From: Planctomycetia bacterium
GTDB lineage: Bacteria; Planctomycetota; Phycisphaerae; Phycisphaerales; SM1A02
DNA length: 11,107 nucleotides
Assembly (NCBI GenBank): GCA_005799475.1
Contig: SYGQ01000108.1
Location: 1-11,107 of the forward strand
Reading direction: 5' to 3'
Below the pieces are notes generated by a model, which was given only the letters and a program-made list of their open reading frames with translations, was not told where the DNA came from and did no database searches. The translations under genes were made by a program, and so were the position numbers. This document shows positions 1 to 6,419 of the stretch, in pieces; the first letter of the stretch is position 1, and each line of letters starts with the position of its first letter.

Positions 1-494
1 CGGCGCAGATCGCCGTGCAGGCGGCGCTCACGGGGCACTTGGTGCTCTCGACGCTGCACACGAACGATGCGCCCAGCGCCGTCACACGGCTCACGAATCT
101 CGGGGTCGAGCCCTTCTTGGTGGCCGCGAGTCTGCGCGGCGTGTTGGCACAGCGCCTCGTGCGCCGCAACTGTCCGCAGTGCAAGCAGTCCTATGTGCCT
201 GACGCGGCCGATCGACTCAGCCTCGGCAAGTACGCCGATCAGGTCACTGAACTGTTCAAGGGCAAGGGCTGCCGCCGCTGCCACGAGCGCGGCTACGCGG
301 GGCGTGTGGGCCTCTACGAACTCTTGGTTCCCGACGCGGACATTCTCGACGCCATCTCGGCGGGCAAGGACTTGAGCCAGATTCGGCGCATGCTCACAGA
401 CCGCGAGTTTGAAACCTTGTGGGATGACGGCATGCAGAAGGTGCTCGCCGGTCTCACGACACCTGAGGAGGTGCATGGTGCCTGCCGTCGCTGA
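1..494 (+). CDS. gspE: GspE/PilB-type secretion ATPase, 3' part (5' end outside window)
   Basis: This is the C-terminal 163 residues of the cytoplasmic hexameric ATPase that powers type II secretion (GspE) or type IV pilus assembly (PilB). The first full codon is at 3, and the stop TGA is at 492-494. The start of the visible protein matches the segment of the family with the conserved histidines (TGHLVLSTLHTNDAPSAVTR). It is followed by AQRLVRR and a four-cysteine zinc-binding element: CPQC (codons from 171) and CRRC (codons from 270), then HERGYAGRVGLYELL. The Walker A and B motifs lie upstream of the window. The gene overlaps the next gene, gspF, by 20 bp, the usual ATPase-platform order. 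The sequence alone cannot decide between GspE and PilB. The family call is very secure; the choice of system is not. Confidence 0.95.
   Translation, partial: AQIAVQAALTGHLVLSTLHTNDAPSAVTRLTNLGVEPFLVAASLRGVLAQRLVRRNCPQCKQSYVPDAADRLSLGKYADQVTELFKGKGCRRCHERGYAGRVGLYELLVPDADILDAISAGKDLSQIRRMLTDREFETLWDDGMQKVLAGLTTPEEVHGACRR
465..471 (+). promoter_or_regulatory. Shine-Dalgarno for gspF
   Basis: GAGGAGG lies inside the end of the ATPase gene. It is 3 bases before ATG 475 and 6 bases before the in-frame GTG 478. It is the strongest ribosome binding site in the window and supports a start at 475 or 478, not at the more upstream in-frame ATG 409, which lies deep in the ATPase gene. Its presence at an operon-internal gene contrasts with the operon-leading genes here, which have none. 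Confidence 0.7.
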
Positions 495-1734
495 AGCCCC
501 GATTCCCCAGCGCTACGAGTGGCGCGCACGCCGCACGGATGGCTCGCAGCAGCGAGGCGTCATGGAGTCCGAGTCGCATGGCGAAGTCGTGCGCGAACTG
601 CGCCGCCAAGGCATGGCGGTCGTGTCGATCTCATTGACCGATGCGGACGCGGCGCCGCAGGAGCGCGCAACCCCTGGCGACAAGGGCCTCTCGTCGCGAT
701 TCAAGCGCGACGAAGTTCTCGCGCTTTGCACGCAGCTCTCGGTGATGATGAAGACCGGTGTGTCGCTCGTCGAGGGACTCGAGACCTACGCCGCGCAGAC
801 GCAGAGCAAGGAAGCCGCGGCGGTCATTCGTCGCATCAAGGACGATGTCTGTGAGGGCGAGGATCTCTCGCTCGCGATGGCGAAGTGGCCGCGCGTCTTC
901 CCGCCCGTGATGATCTCGCTGCTGAAGGCGGCCGAGGCCACGGGCATGATGGACCAGATGCTCGCGCGCATCTCCAAGGATCTCGCCAAGCAGCGCAAGT
1001 TCACACGGCAGGTCAAGGGCGCGATGGCCTACCCCGGCATCATGCTCTTTGTGGCCTTCGTGGCCGTTGCGGTCATCATGACCTTTGTACTGCCCAAGTT
1101 CCGACCGCTCTTCGCCGCGCAGGGCGATCGGCTTCCGCTCATCACGCAAGGGCTGATGGCGCTCGCTGACAGCATTCATGGTCATTGGGTCCTCTGGCTT
1201 GCGGGCCTCTCCGGTCTCGTCGTCGTCGGCGTGTGCTGGGCCCGCTCGAACCGGGGGCGCGCCCAACTGGACTGGCTGCGACTTCACACGCCGGTCGTCA
1301 AGCGAATGTTTCAGCAGCTCTATGTCGTGCGCTTCGCTGGCACGATGGGCACGCTGTTGGCTGCTGGCGTCAACCTCCTTGAGGTCATCAAGATTCTGCG
1401 GAGCGTGACGGGGAACTCGCAGTACGGCCCACTTTGGGACGAACTCGAGGAGCGCGTCAACCGCGGGCAGGACATGTCCGCCGCGTTTCTCAAGTCGGAC
1501 CTCGTGCCTCGTCCGGTTTCAGCGATGATCAATGCCGGCGAGCGAAGCGGGCGGTTGTGCGAGACGCTCGATCACGCTGCGGCGTTCGCCGAGGAGGAAC
1601 TGGACTCGGCCATCAAAGCGGCGACCAGCCTGATCGAACCGATCATGATTCTTGGAATGGGCGTTGTTGTGGGAGGGATTGCGGCGGCGATGCTGCTACC
1701 CATCTTTGGACTGAGCAAATCTATCCATACTTGA
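475..1734 (+). CDS. gspF: Type II secretion/type IV pilus inner-membrane platform protein GspF/PilC
   Basis: A 419-residue polytopic inner-membrane protein of the GspF/PilC family (usual length about 400). It forms the platform on which the GspE/PilB ATPase acts to assemble pseudopili or pili. Two related cytoplasmic GSPII_F domains are visible. The first begins near residue 82 with LCTQLSVMMKTGVSLVEGLE, and the second near 283 with RFAGTMGTLLAAGVNLLEVI. Both share the 'L..LL.aGv.l..al' signature, and each is followed by an 'aGe.SG.L...L' stretch (154-160 and 354-365). Likely membrane segments are 187-206, 238-254 and 388-411. I chose ATG 475 because GAGGAGG sits just upstream and the N-terminus reads as a normal family start (RYEWRARRTDG). 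GTG 478 is an equally possible start. The gene overlaps the ATPase gene by 20 bp, implying translational coupling. It converges on the kinase gene across a 52-bp gap holding a hairpin. Confidence 0.95.
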   Translation: MVPAVAEAPIPQRYEWRARRTDGSQQRGVMESESHGEVVRELRRQGMAVVSISLTDADAAPQERATPGDKGLSSRFKRDEVLALCTQLSVMMKTGVSLVEGLETYAAQTQSKEAAAVIRRIKDDVCEGEDLSLAMAKWPRVFPPVMISLLKAAEATGMMDQMLARISKDLAKQRKFTRQVKGAMAYPGIMLFVAFVAVAVIMTFVLPKFRPLFAAQGDRLPLITQGLMALADSIHGHWVLWLAGLSGLVVVGVCWARSNRGRAQLDWLRLHTPVVKRMFQQLYVVRFAGTMGTLLAAGVNLLEVIKILRSVTGNSQYGPLWDELEERVNRGQDMSAAFLKSDLVPRPVSAMINAGERSGRLCETLDHAAAFAEEELDSAIKAATSLIEPIMILGMGVVVGGIAAAMLLPIFGLSKSIHT

Positions 1735-1758
1735 TTCCGAGTGGACCTTCGGGACCGT

Positions 1759-1778
1759 CTCCCGCGTTCGCGCGGGAG
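1759..1778. terminator. Perfect 8-bp hairpin between convergent genes, candidate bidirectional terminator
   Basis: CTCCCGCG, a TTCG loop, then CGCGGGAG: an uninterrupted 8-bp stem with a four-base loop. It is the main feature of the 52-bp gap between the gspF stop (1734) and the kinase stop (1787), which face each other. A symmetrical GC-rich stem can serve both strands. There is no run of T on either side, so a classical intrinsic terminator is not proven. The hairpin may stall polymerase or protect mRNA 3' ends. Confidence 0.6.
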
Positions 1779-1786
1779 CGGCGGAG

Positions 1787-3400
1787 TCAAGGAGGGGTGG
1801 AGTTTGATGCGGGGACGAGGCGCACGGCGACCGACAGTGCCGCCGTGCGCCCCCCCCGCGGCGCCGCGGCGACAACAACGGTCTCGCGCTTGAATCCATC
1901 CATCGTGACCACGACGGTGGCCGAAATGCTGTCGGGTCGCCACGCAACGGTTCCCCGGCACGGCGTTATCCCAATGGGCCTCCCGTCGACGGTGACCGCG
2001 GCGCCCACTGGATCCGAAGTGACCGCGATGGACTCCTCGAAAAGCGACGAAGCTCCCGCCTCGGCGTGGGGTCCCGGTGCCTCGCTGTTGAGTTGCCGAC
2101 CCCCGAGCTGCTTCCACCAGCCGATGATGCGTTCGGGAGTCACAACGCCGGTCGCGACAAGGGCGACCGCCGCCACGAGCACGACAGAGAGAACGGGCAC
2201 GATCCACCCGCTGCTGCGGCGGATCGCACGCTCCTCGATCACGCGGTGCGAACCACTCGCATCGCGCTGTGGCCCGCCACGCGATCGTGTGGCCGTTGGC
2301 GCCAAAGCGCCTTCATCTGACGCGAGCGCGAGCGCGTGGTCGCCGCGAAGCCACGACGAGAGCGCGGCAGCGACCTCGGTGGCATCGGCGTAGCGCGACT
2401 CGCGACTCCTTGCGAGGCACTGCGCGATGATCGCAGCCACGAACCCGTCGCAGTCTGGAAACGCCGTGCGGATGTCAGGCGGCGCGTCGTGGCAGACCAT
2501 CCGGGCCGCCTCGGCCACGGGCAGCGCGCGGACATCGTGGGGGAAGGTTCCCGAAAGCAATTCGTAGAGAATGACGCCGAGCGCATAGACATCGGCGCGT
2601 GCGTCAATCTTGCGAGGGTCGGCCTCGAACTGTTCGGGACTCATGTATTGCAGCGTGCCCACGAGTTGTCCAGTCTGGGTTTGCAGCGCCACGAGCCCCG
2701 ACTCCGCGCCGACGCACCGCGCGACACCGAAGTCGATGATCTTGGGCTCGCCACAGCCGTTCACAAGAATGTTGGCGGGCTTCAAGTCACGGTGCACAAT
2801 GCCCAATCGGTGCGCGTAGCCGATCGCATCACTGACCTGCGCCACAAGCGCAATGCGTGCGCGCGTATCGAGCCGTTTGGAGTCGCACCACTGCGAGAGT
2901 GTGACGGCACCGCCGACAAACTCCATCGCAAACCACGGGACGGCCCCCTCGCCGTCGTCGTAGGTGCCGCTGCCGAAGAATGCGGCGATGCCGGGGTGAT
3001 GCAAGCGTTGCAAGACTTCGGCCTCGCGCTGAAAGCGTTGGAGCGCGACGGACCCACTGAGTCCATGCGCGAGCACCTTGAACGCGACTTCGCGAGGAGC
3101 GTCCCCCATCGAGCGTGCCGCGTACACCCGCCCCATCCCGCCGACGCCGATGAGCTTCTCGATGAGGAATCCGTCGAGGGTGACCTGGAGGAGCGGATCC
3201 GCCAGCCGCGCGGCCGAGGGTATGGCGAGCGCATCGGAGTGCGTCGCGCGCGCCCCGTGCTGTGCCAGCAGGCGACGCACCTCCTGAATGACCTCCTGGT
3301 CGCCCGTCTGCGTCGAACTCCACGCCGCCGCGTCCGGCGTGCCCGCGCTGATGGCCTCATCGAAGAGTTTCTTCGCGAGGTCGCGCTGCCTGGCGTCCAT
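1787..3400 (-). CDS. Membrane-anchored Ser/Thr protein kinase with C-terminal PEGA domain
   Basis: A 537-residue Hanks-type kinase. All catalytic elements are present: glycine loop GVGGMG (85-90), ATP-binding Lys108 (VAFKVL), HRDLKPAN (203-210, catalytic Asp205), DFG (223-225), an SPE in place of APE (254-256) and DVYALG (270-275). It should therefore be active. The first 60 residues (RQRDLAKKLFDEAI...EVRRLLAQH) resemble the helical lead-in common to planctomycete and acidobacterial kinases. A single membrane span is at about 398-420. Beyond it, residues 456-513 look like a PEGA domain (VTSDPVGAAVTVDGRPIG), an extracytoplasmic beta-sandwich often seen on such kinases. The start is fixed by an in-frame TAG 12 bases upstream, which is also the beginning of the -10-like box TAGACT. 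Substrates are unknown, and the neighbours give no firm pathway. The role is presumably transmembrane signalling. Confidence 0.93.
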   Translation of the reverse strand: MDARQRDLAKKLFDEAISAGTPDAAAWSSTQTGDQEVIQEVRRLLAQHGARATHSDALAIPSAARLADPLLQVTLDGFLIEKLIGVGGMGRVYAARSMGDAPREVAFKVLAHGLSGSVALQRFQREAEVLQRLHHPGIAAFFGSGTYDDGEGAVPWFAMEFVGGAVTLSQWCDSKRLDTRARIALVAQVSDAIGYAHRLGIVHRDLKPANILVNGCGEPKIIDFGVARCVGAESGLVALQTQTGQLVGTLQYMSPEQFEADPRKIDARADVYALGVILYELLSGTFPHDVRALPVAEAARMVCHDAPPDIRTAFPDCDGFVAAIIAQCLARSRESRYADATEVAAALSSWLRGDHALALASDEGALAPTATRSRGGPQRDASGSHRVIEERAIRRSSGWIVPVLSVVLVAAVALVATGVVTPERIIGWWKQLGGRQLNSEAPGPHAEAGASSLFEESIAVTSDPVGAAVTVDGRPIGITPCRGTVAWRPDSISATVVVTMDGFKRETVVVAAAPRGGRTAALSVAVRLVPASNSTPP

Positions 3401-3406
3401 GTGCGG

Positions 3407-3412
3407 AGTCTA
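3407..3412 (-). promoter_or_regulatory. TANNNT -10 box, kinase gene, leaderless geometry
   Basis: Read on the minus strand: TAGACT, six bases CCGCAC, then ATG at 3400. A -10 box at this distance places +1 on the A of the start codon. No Shine-Dalgarno is present, and I see no convincing -35. The TAG of the box is in frame with the gene and closes it upstream. Confidence 0.6.
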
Positions 3413-3422
3413 GAACAACCGG

Positions 3423-3428
3423 TAGGCT
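3423..3428 (+). promoter_or_regulatory. TANNNT -10 box, small membrane protein gene, leaderless geometry
   Basis: TAGGCT, six bases CTTGGC, then GTG at 3435, with no Shine-Dalgarno. It is divergent from the kinase promoter within a 34-bp gap. The in-frame TAG of the box prevents any longer N-terminus, which supports GTG 3435 as the start. Confidence 0.58.
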
Positions 3429-3434
3429 CTTGGC

Positions 3435-3740
3435 GTGAAGCCGCTGCTCATCATGGTTGCTGTCGTGGGGGCGATCCTCTTCGCCAAGGCTGCGAAGTTG
3501 GAACCGATCTCTGCCGGACCACTGCAACCCTTCATCGCGTGGACGCTCTTCATCGGCACCGGAATCGCCGCGGTCTGGCTCGCCAAGAGCAAGTTCCCAG
3601 CTTGGTCGGCGATCATGGCCGCGATGTGCATCGCGCTCAACACAGTGGCGCCGATCCAACTCGCCTCCGCGTGGGAACCAGGATTCAATGTCGGCTGCGG
3701 CGTGCTCTGTGCCGCGTGCGTCGTCCGCAACTGGCAGTAG
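3435..3740 (+). CDS. Small three- or four-helix membrane protein (DUF6804-like)
   Basis: A 101-residue hydrophobic protein starting with GTG. Likely membrane helices are at about 3-18, 30-48, 56-72 and 82-97. The C-terminal half has the pattern 'aLNtvaPIqL.s.WepgfNv', which resembles, from memory, the 'FNPi.Pi.l....W...D' signature of the DUF6804 family of about 100-residue membrane proteins. I offer that match as likely, not proven. No function is known for it. The gene diverges from the kinase gene (34-bp gap) and ends 8 bp from the stop of the convergent propeller gene. That it is real is supported by its hydrophobic pattern and by the TAGGCT-N6-GTG start arrangement shared with its neighbours. 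Opposite-strand frames here are weaker. Confidence 0.75.
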   Translation: MKPLLIMVAVVGAILFAKAAKLEPISAGPLQPFIAWTLFIGTGIAAVWLAKSKFPAWSAIMAAMCIALNTVAPIQLASAWEPGFNVGCGVLCAACVVRNWQ

Positions 3741-3748
3741 TTCCGCGC

Positions 3749-5083
3749 CTAGGGGCCGCGCGATGGCGCGAGCAGGGGCGCGTCGGCTGTTGGCACAAGG
3801 TCGGTGGGGATCACGGCAGGTGCTTGGTCCGTCGGCGGAAGGTTGTAGAGGAGCGCGCCGCCGGTCGTCACGCCGTCGCGCTCAGCGACCGGTCGTGCAA
3901 CCAACACTCGATTCCCCTCCGCCTTCACGGACACACCCCATCGCGCCGTCGACACAGGAACGGTGGACTTGAGTCGAACCGACTCGCCCCACATGCCGTC
4001 GTCTCGCCGCGCGAAGACTCCGATGTACCCAGTCGATTGCCCACTGAGCGCGGTCGGATCGCCGACGACGACCCGTCCATCCGCCACGGCAACTGTGATG
4101 CCCCATCCCGCGCCTGCGACGATGTCAGAGAGTGGCTTGAGTTCGCCCTCGTAGTCCCATCCCGATGCGCTCCGGTGGTAGACGAAGAGCTTGCCGCCGG
4201 GGCCGGTCACCTTCGCCGCTCGAACCACCACGATGTCGCCGTCCGAGGCGACGCCAGTCCCATACCCAAGCCAGTCCGAGTAGCCCGGAGGCGGATTGAG
4301 CTCGCCATCAATGGCCCAGAGCCCTTGCTCGTTCTGTCGGTAGATCACGACGGCAGACGCTCCACCCACAACGAGTTCTTGATGCGGGGCTGCGACGATG
4401 GCATTGGGGCTGCCGATGACCAATTGCTTCGGTGTCAGTGAGAGGGCGGCGCCGAAAAACTTGGGCTTCTGAACCGGATCGCGCTGAAGGAAGCCGAGGC
4501 CCTTCCAGCCTTCAGGTGTTGACTGGAAGAGGTAGACCTTTGGCGACTCCTGCACCGTGCGCGCCTGCTCACCTAGGACGCGCATGTCGACGGTCGAGAT
4601 CGCCGCGATGGACCCATCGCAGACGATGTTCGCACCGAACGCCGGTTCCGCAGCGCTCGCGAGCGGTTGCAGCCGCCCTGCTTGGCGCCATCCCGAGGGA
4701 GACGGATCGCGTTCGAAGGTGATGACCCCGCTGTTGCCGCCGTCGCGTCGTTCGTCGGACACCAGCAGCCAATTGCCGCCGAGCGCCACACGACCGAGGA
4801 GCATGTGCTCGGCCAGAGTGCCTTCGATGGCGAGCATCTCGCGGCGCGGCGCCCAGGTCCCCGTCGTCTCCATGTCAAAGGTCGCAACTTGTCCGACCGC
4901 GCCACCACTTCGTGACTTCTCCGGGCCCGTGGCGATGATGCGATCGCCGGAGATTCCAACGATGATGCCGAATGTGGCCGACACGGTTGGGCTCGGCGCA
5001 TCGAGCACGGCGGTCTCGGTAACGACTGGAACCGGCGGCACCGCAAGCGCGGCCATGACGACAATCGCTGGCGAGAGAAGCAT
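3749..5083 (-). CDS. Secreted FG-GAP-like seven-bladed beta-propeller protein
   Basis: A 444-residue protein with a hydrophobic N-terminus (about 1-20) that may be a short signal peptide, though it lacks a basic n-region. I count seven repeats of about 55-60 residues beginning near 38 (FGIIVGI), 96 (LGRVAL), 149 (FGANIV), 210 (FGAALSL), 272 (LGYGTGV), 327 (WGITVAV) and 382 (WGVSVKA). Each follows the pattern '(F/L/W)G..v......i.vg.p......G.v.vf.r....W', typical of FG-GAP/integrin-alpha-like propellers. Seven repeats make a complete propeller. A proline-rich tail (416-444) follows. The role is probably extracytoplasmic binding or adhesion; the ligand is unknown. The gene lies 15 bp after the porin gene on the same strand but has its own TACCCT box immediately upstream of its ATG. 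Confidence 0.82.
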   Translation of the reverse strand: MLLSPAIVVMAALAVPPVPVVTETAVLDAPSPTVSATFGIIVGISGDRIIATGPEKSRSGGAVGQVATFDMETTGTWAPRREMLAIEGTLAEHMLLGRVALGGNWLLVSDERRDGGNSGVITFERDPSPSGWRQAGRLQPLASAAEPAFGANIVCDGSIAAISTVDMRVLGEQARTVQESPKVYLFQSTPEGWKGLGFLQRDPVQKPKFFGAALSLTPKQLVIGSPNAIVAAPHQELVVGGASAVVIYRQNEQGLWAIDGELNPPPGYSDWLGYGTGVASDGDIVVVRAAKVTGPGGKLFVYHRSASGWDYEGELKPLSDIVAGAGWGITVAVADGRVVVGDPTALSGQSTGYIGVFARRDDGMWGESVRLKSTVPVSTARWGVSVKAEGNRVLVARPVAERDGVTTGGALLYNLPPTDQAPAVIPTDLVPTADAPLLAPSRGP

Positions 5084-5089
5084 TCCGTA

Positions 5090-5095
5090 AGGGTA
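5090..5095 (-). promoter_or_regulatory. TANNNT -10 box, propeller gene, leaderless geometry
   Basis: On the minus strand: TACCCT, six bases TACGGA, then ATG at 5083. It fits wholly within the 15-bp gap after the porin stop codon (5099-5101). The propeller gene could thus be transcribed as a leaderless mRNA of its own, as well as by read-through from the porin gene. Confidence 0.5.
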
Positions 5096-5098
5096 GCG

Positions 5099-6397
5099 TC
5101 AGAAATTGATGCTGAGCCGCAGTATGCCAACGACTGCCGATGGAAGTTCCGCGCCGACACCGGCAGCCGTCACCACTTGCAGGTCGGGCTGGAGTGTCAT
5201 CCAAGGTGTGAGTGCGAACTTGTAGTACGCCTCGAAGGCACACTCATAGAGTCCTGGCGTCGACTGGAACACTTGCGGCGAATCCGAGAACCCGACGTAG
5301 CCGAAGGCGACGCCAAAACTGTCGTCCGTGCGGCCCGGAACGAGGCCGCTTACTGCGCAGCCTCCCATGATGGACCACTGCGCGGGGTTTTGCGCAGGAC
5401 TCGACCAACCGAAACTCCCGAAGAGTTGGACGCCAGACGACGAGTCGCCCTCGGGCGAGTAGACAAACTGCGATGCCTGCGCGTACCAACCGCTCACCAT
5501 CGAACTGACTTGCGGCGGCGATGGTGTCGCCCATCCGTTGGCGACAGAGGGACCCGTCTGCCACCACCCCCCGATGCCGGCGCTTCCTGCGAGGCCGCCA
5601 GAGAGTGACCAGTTCGCCTCGCCTTCGGAGATGAAGAACCACGACCCTGGGTTGTCGAAGAACTTTCCCGGACCGATCGATCCTGTGGACTGCGTCGCTT
5701 GCCCGTTGGGGGAATAGACGGTCGTGCCATCGAACCAACCTGTCTTGAGCGACAGCCAATCGGCGGGTTTGCCGGCGATGACGAGTCCCATCGCTTGGTC
5801 GGGGTAGGTCGGCAGATACGGCACGAGTGTGGCCGGGTAGTAGGTCATCGTGTGGATGAACGAGTTGGACGCACCAACGGGACAGGTAAAATTGTTCGAC
5901 GCGTCTTGCTTGCCGAAGATGATCGACATGGCGCCACCGAGGAGATCCTGCTGGTAGTAGCACTGGCTCACCTGATTGATGTCGCCGAAGCCGGTGGCGA
6001 GCCCTTCGTAGCCCCACCAGTCCGGAACGAGCGCGAACGGACCGGGATTCGACTCGAAGTAGGACTGCCATGTGGTGATGAACTGACCGCCGTCGATCTT
6101 GGCCACGCGCGCCATGTCCACTGTCACGGTGGCCGTGAGGAGCCACGCGACGAAACCGCCGGCCTCCTCGCCGCCGGTGAGGTTGTAGCCACCATCGACG
6201 GTGTAGTTGGCAGCGAACTGGAATCCCGCATTGGCCATCTCGTGGCGTGGCGTGGTCAGTGTGCCGAAGAGGTCGAACATTCCCGGCGGAAGCGCCACGC
6301 GCTCGACATTCTGCACGGCGGGGACTGTGGCGTCCTGCGGGCTCTGGGTCCCCTGCGCGAGTGCGCTCGTGAGAAGGATTGCGATTCCTGAGGCCAT
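5099..6397 (-). CDS. OprB-family carbohydrate-selective outer-membrane porin
   Basis: A 432-residue outer-membrane beta-barrel. The N-terminus MASGIAILLTSALAQG looks like a very short signal peptide, probably cut after ALA at 14, with no lysine or arginine in the n-region. The mature part has the OprB hallmarks: an early FQFAANYTVDGGYN strand, GQFITTWQSYFESNP (104-118), Gly- and Trp-rich strands, and a C-terminal block with EAYYKFALTPWMTLQPDLQ (389-407). It closes with a terminal phenylalanine (RLSINF), the usual signal for barrel insertion. Family members let sugars diffuse across the outer membrane; the substrate here is unknown. The start is fixed by the in-frame TAG of the promoter box, 12 bases upstream. 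The gene is followed on the same strand by the propeller gene and is divergent from the toroid gene. Confidence 0.9.
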   Translation of the reverse strand: MASGIAILLTSALAQGTQSPQDATVPAVQNVERVALPPGMFDLFGTLTTPRHEMANAGFQFAANYTVDGGYNLTGGEEAGGFVAWLLTATVTVDMARVAKIDGGQFITTWQSYFESNPGPFALVPDWWGYEGLATGFGDINQVSQCYYQQDLLGGAMSIIFGKQDASNNFTCPVGASNSFIHTMTYYPATLVPYLPTYPDQAMGLVIAGKPADWLSLKTGWFDGTTVYSPNGQATQSTGSIGPGKFFDNPGSWFFISEGEANWSLSGGLAGSAGIGGWWQTGPSVANGWATPSPPQVSSMVSGWYAQASQFVYSPEGDSSSGVQLFGSFGWSSPAQNPAQWSIMGGCAVSGLVPGRTDDSFGVAFGYVGFSDSPQVFQSTPGLYECAFEAYYKFALTPWMTLQPDLQVVTAAGVGAELPSAVVGILRLSINF

Positions 6398-6403
6398 CGT
6401 CGG

Positions 6404-6409
6404 ATCCTA
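6404..6409 (-). promoter_or_regulatory. TANNNT -10 box, porin gene, leaderless geometry
   Basis: On the minus strand: TAGGAT, six bases CCGACG, then ATG at 6397. It overlaps the opposing TAGACT box of the toroid gene at bases 6408-6409, around a shared CTAG palindrome (6407-6410). The AGGA inside the box could also be read as a Shine-Dalgarno if transcription starts further upstream. Confidence 0.58.
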
Positions 6410-6413
6410 GACT
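6408..6413 (+). promoter_or_regulatory. TANNNT -10 box, toroid protein gene, leaderless geometry
   Basis: TAGACT, six bases CTCGGG, then ATG at 6420, with no good Shine-Dalgarno. The hexamer is identical to the kinase gene's box. It overlaps the porin gene's box on the other strand, so both genes start from a 22-bp gap and compete for the same DNA. Confidence 0.6.
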
Positions 6414-6419
6414 CTCGGG

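Noticed and set aside
409..474. Earlier start for gspF at ATG 409
   Set aside because: The added residues are Cys/Arg-rich, lie deep in the ATPase gene and have no ribosome binding site. GAGGAGG just before 475 supports the later start.
1434..2393. Plus-strand open frame of 319 codons across the gspF end and kinase 3' half
   Set aside because: It crosses the gene junction and hairpin and has no recognisable domain; both neighbours are secure.
2336..4441. Plus-strand open frame of about 700 codons
   Set aside because: It runs opposite the kinase and propeller genes and across the small membrane protein gene. Its product is Arg/Ala-rich with no domain, while the other strand shows intact kinase motifs and regular propeller repeats. 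It is a product of G+C-rich codon bias.
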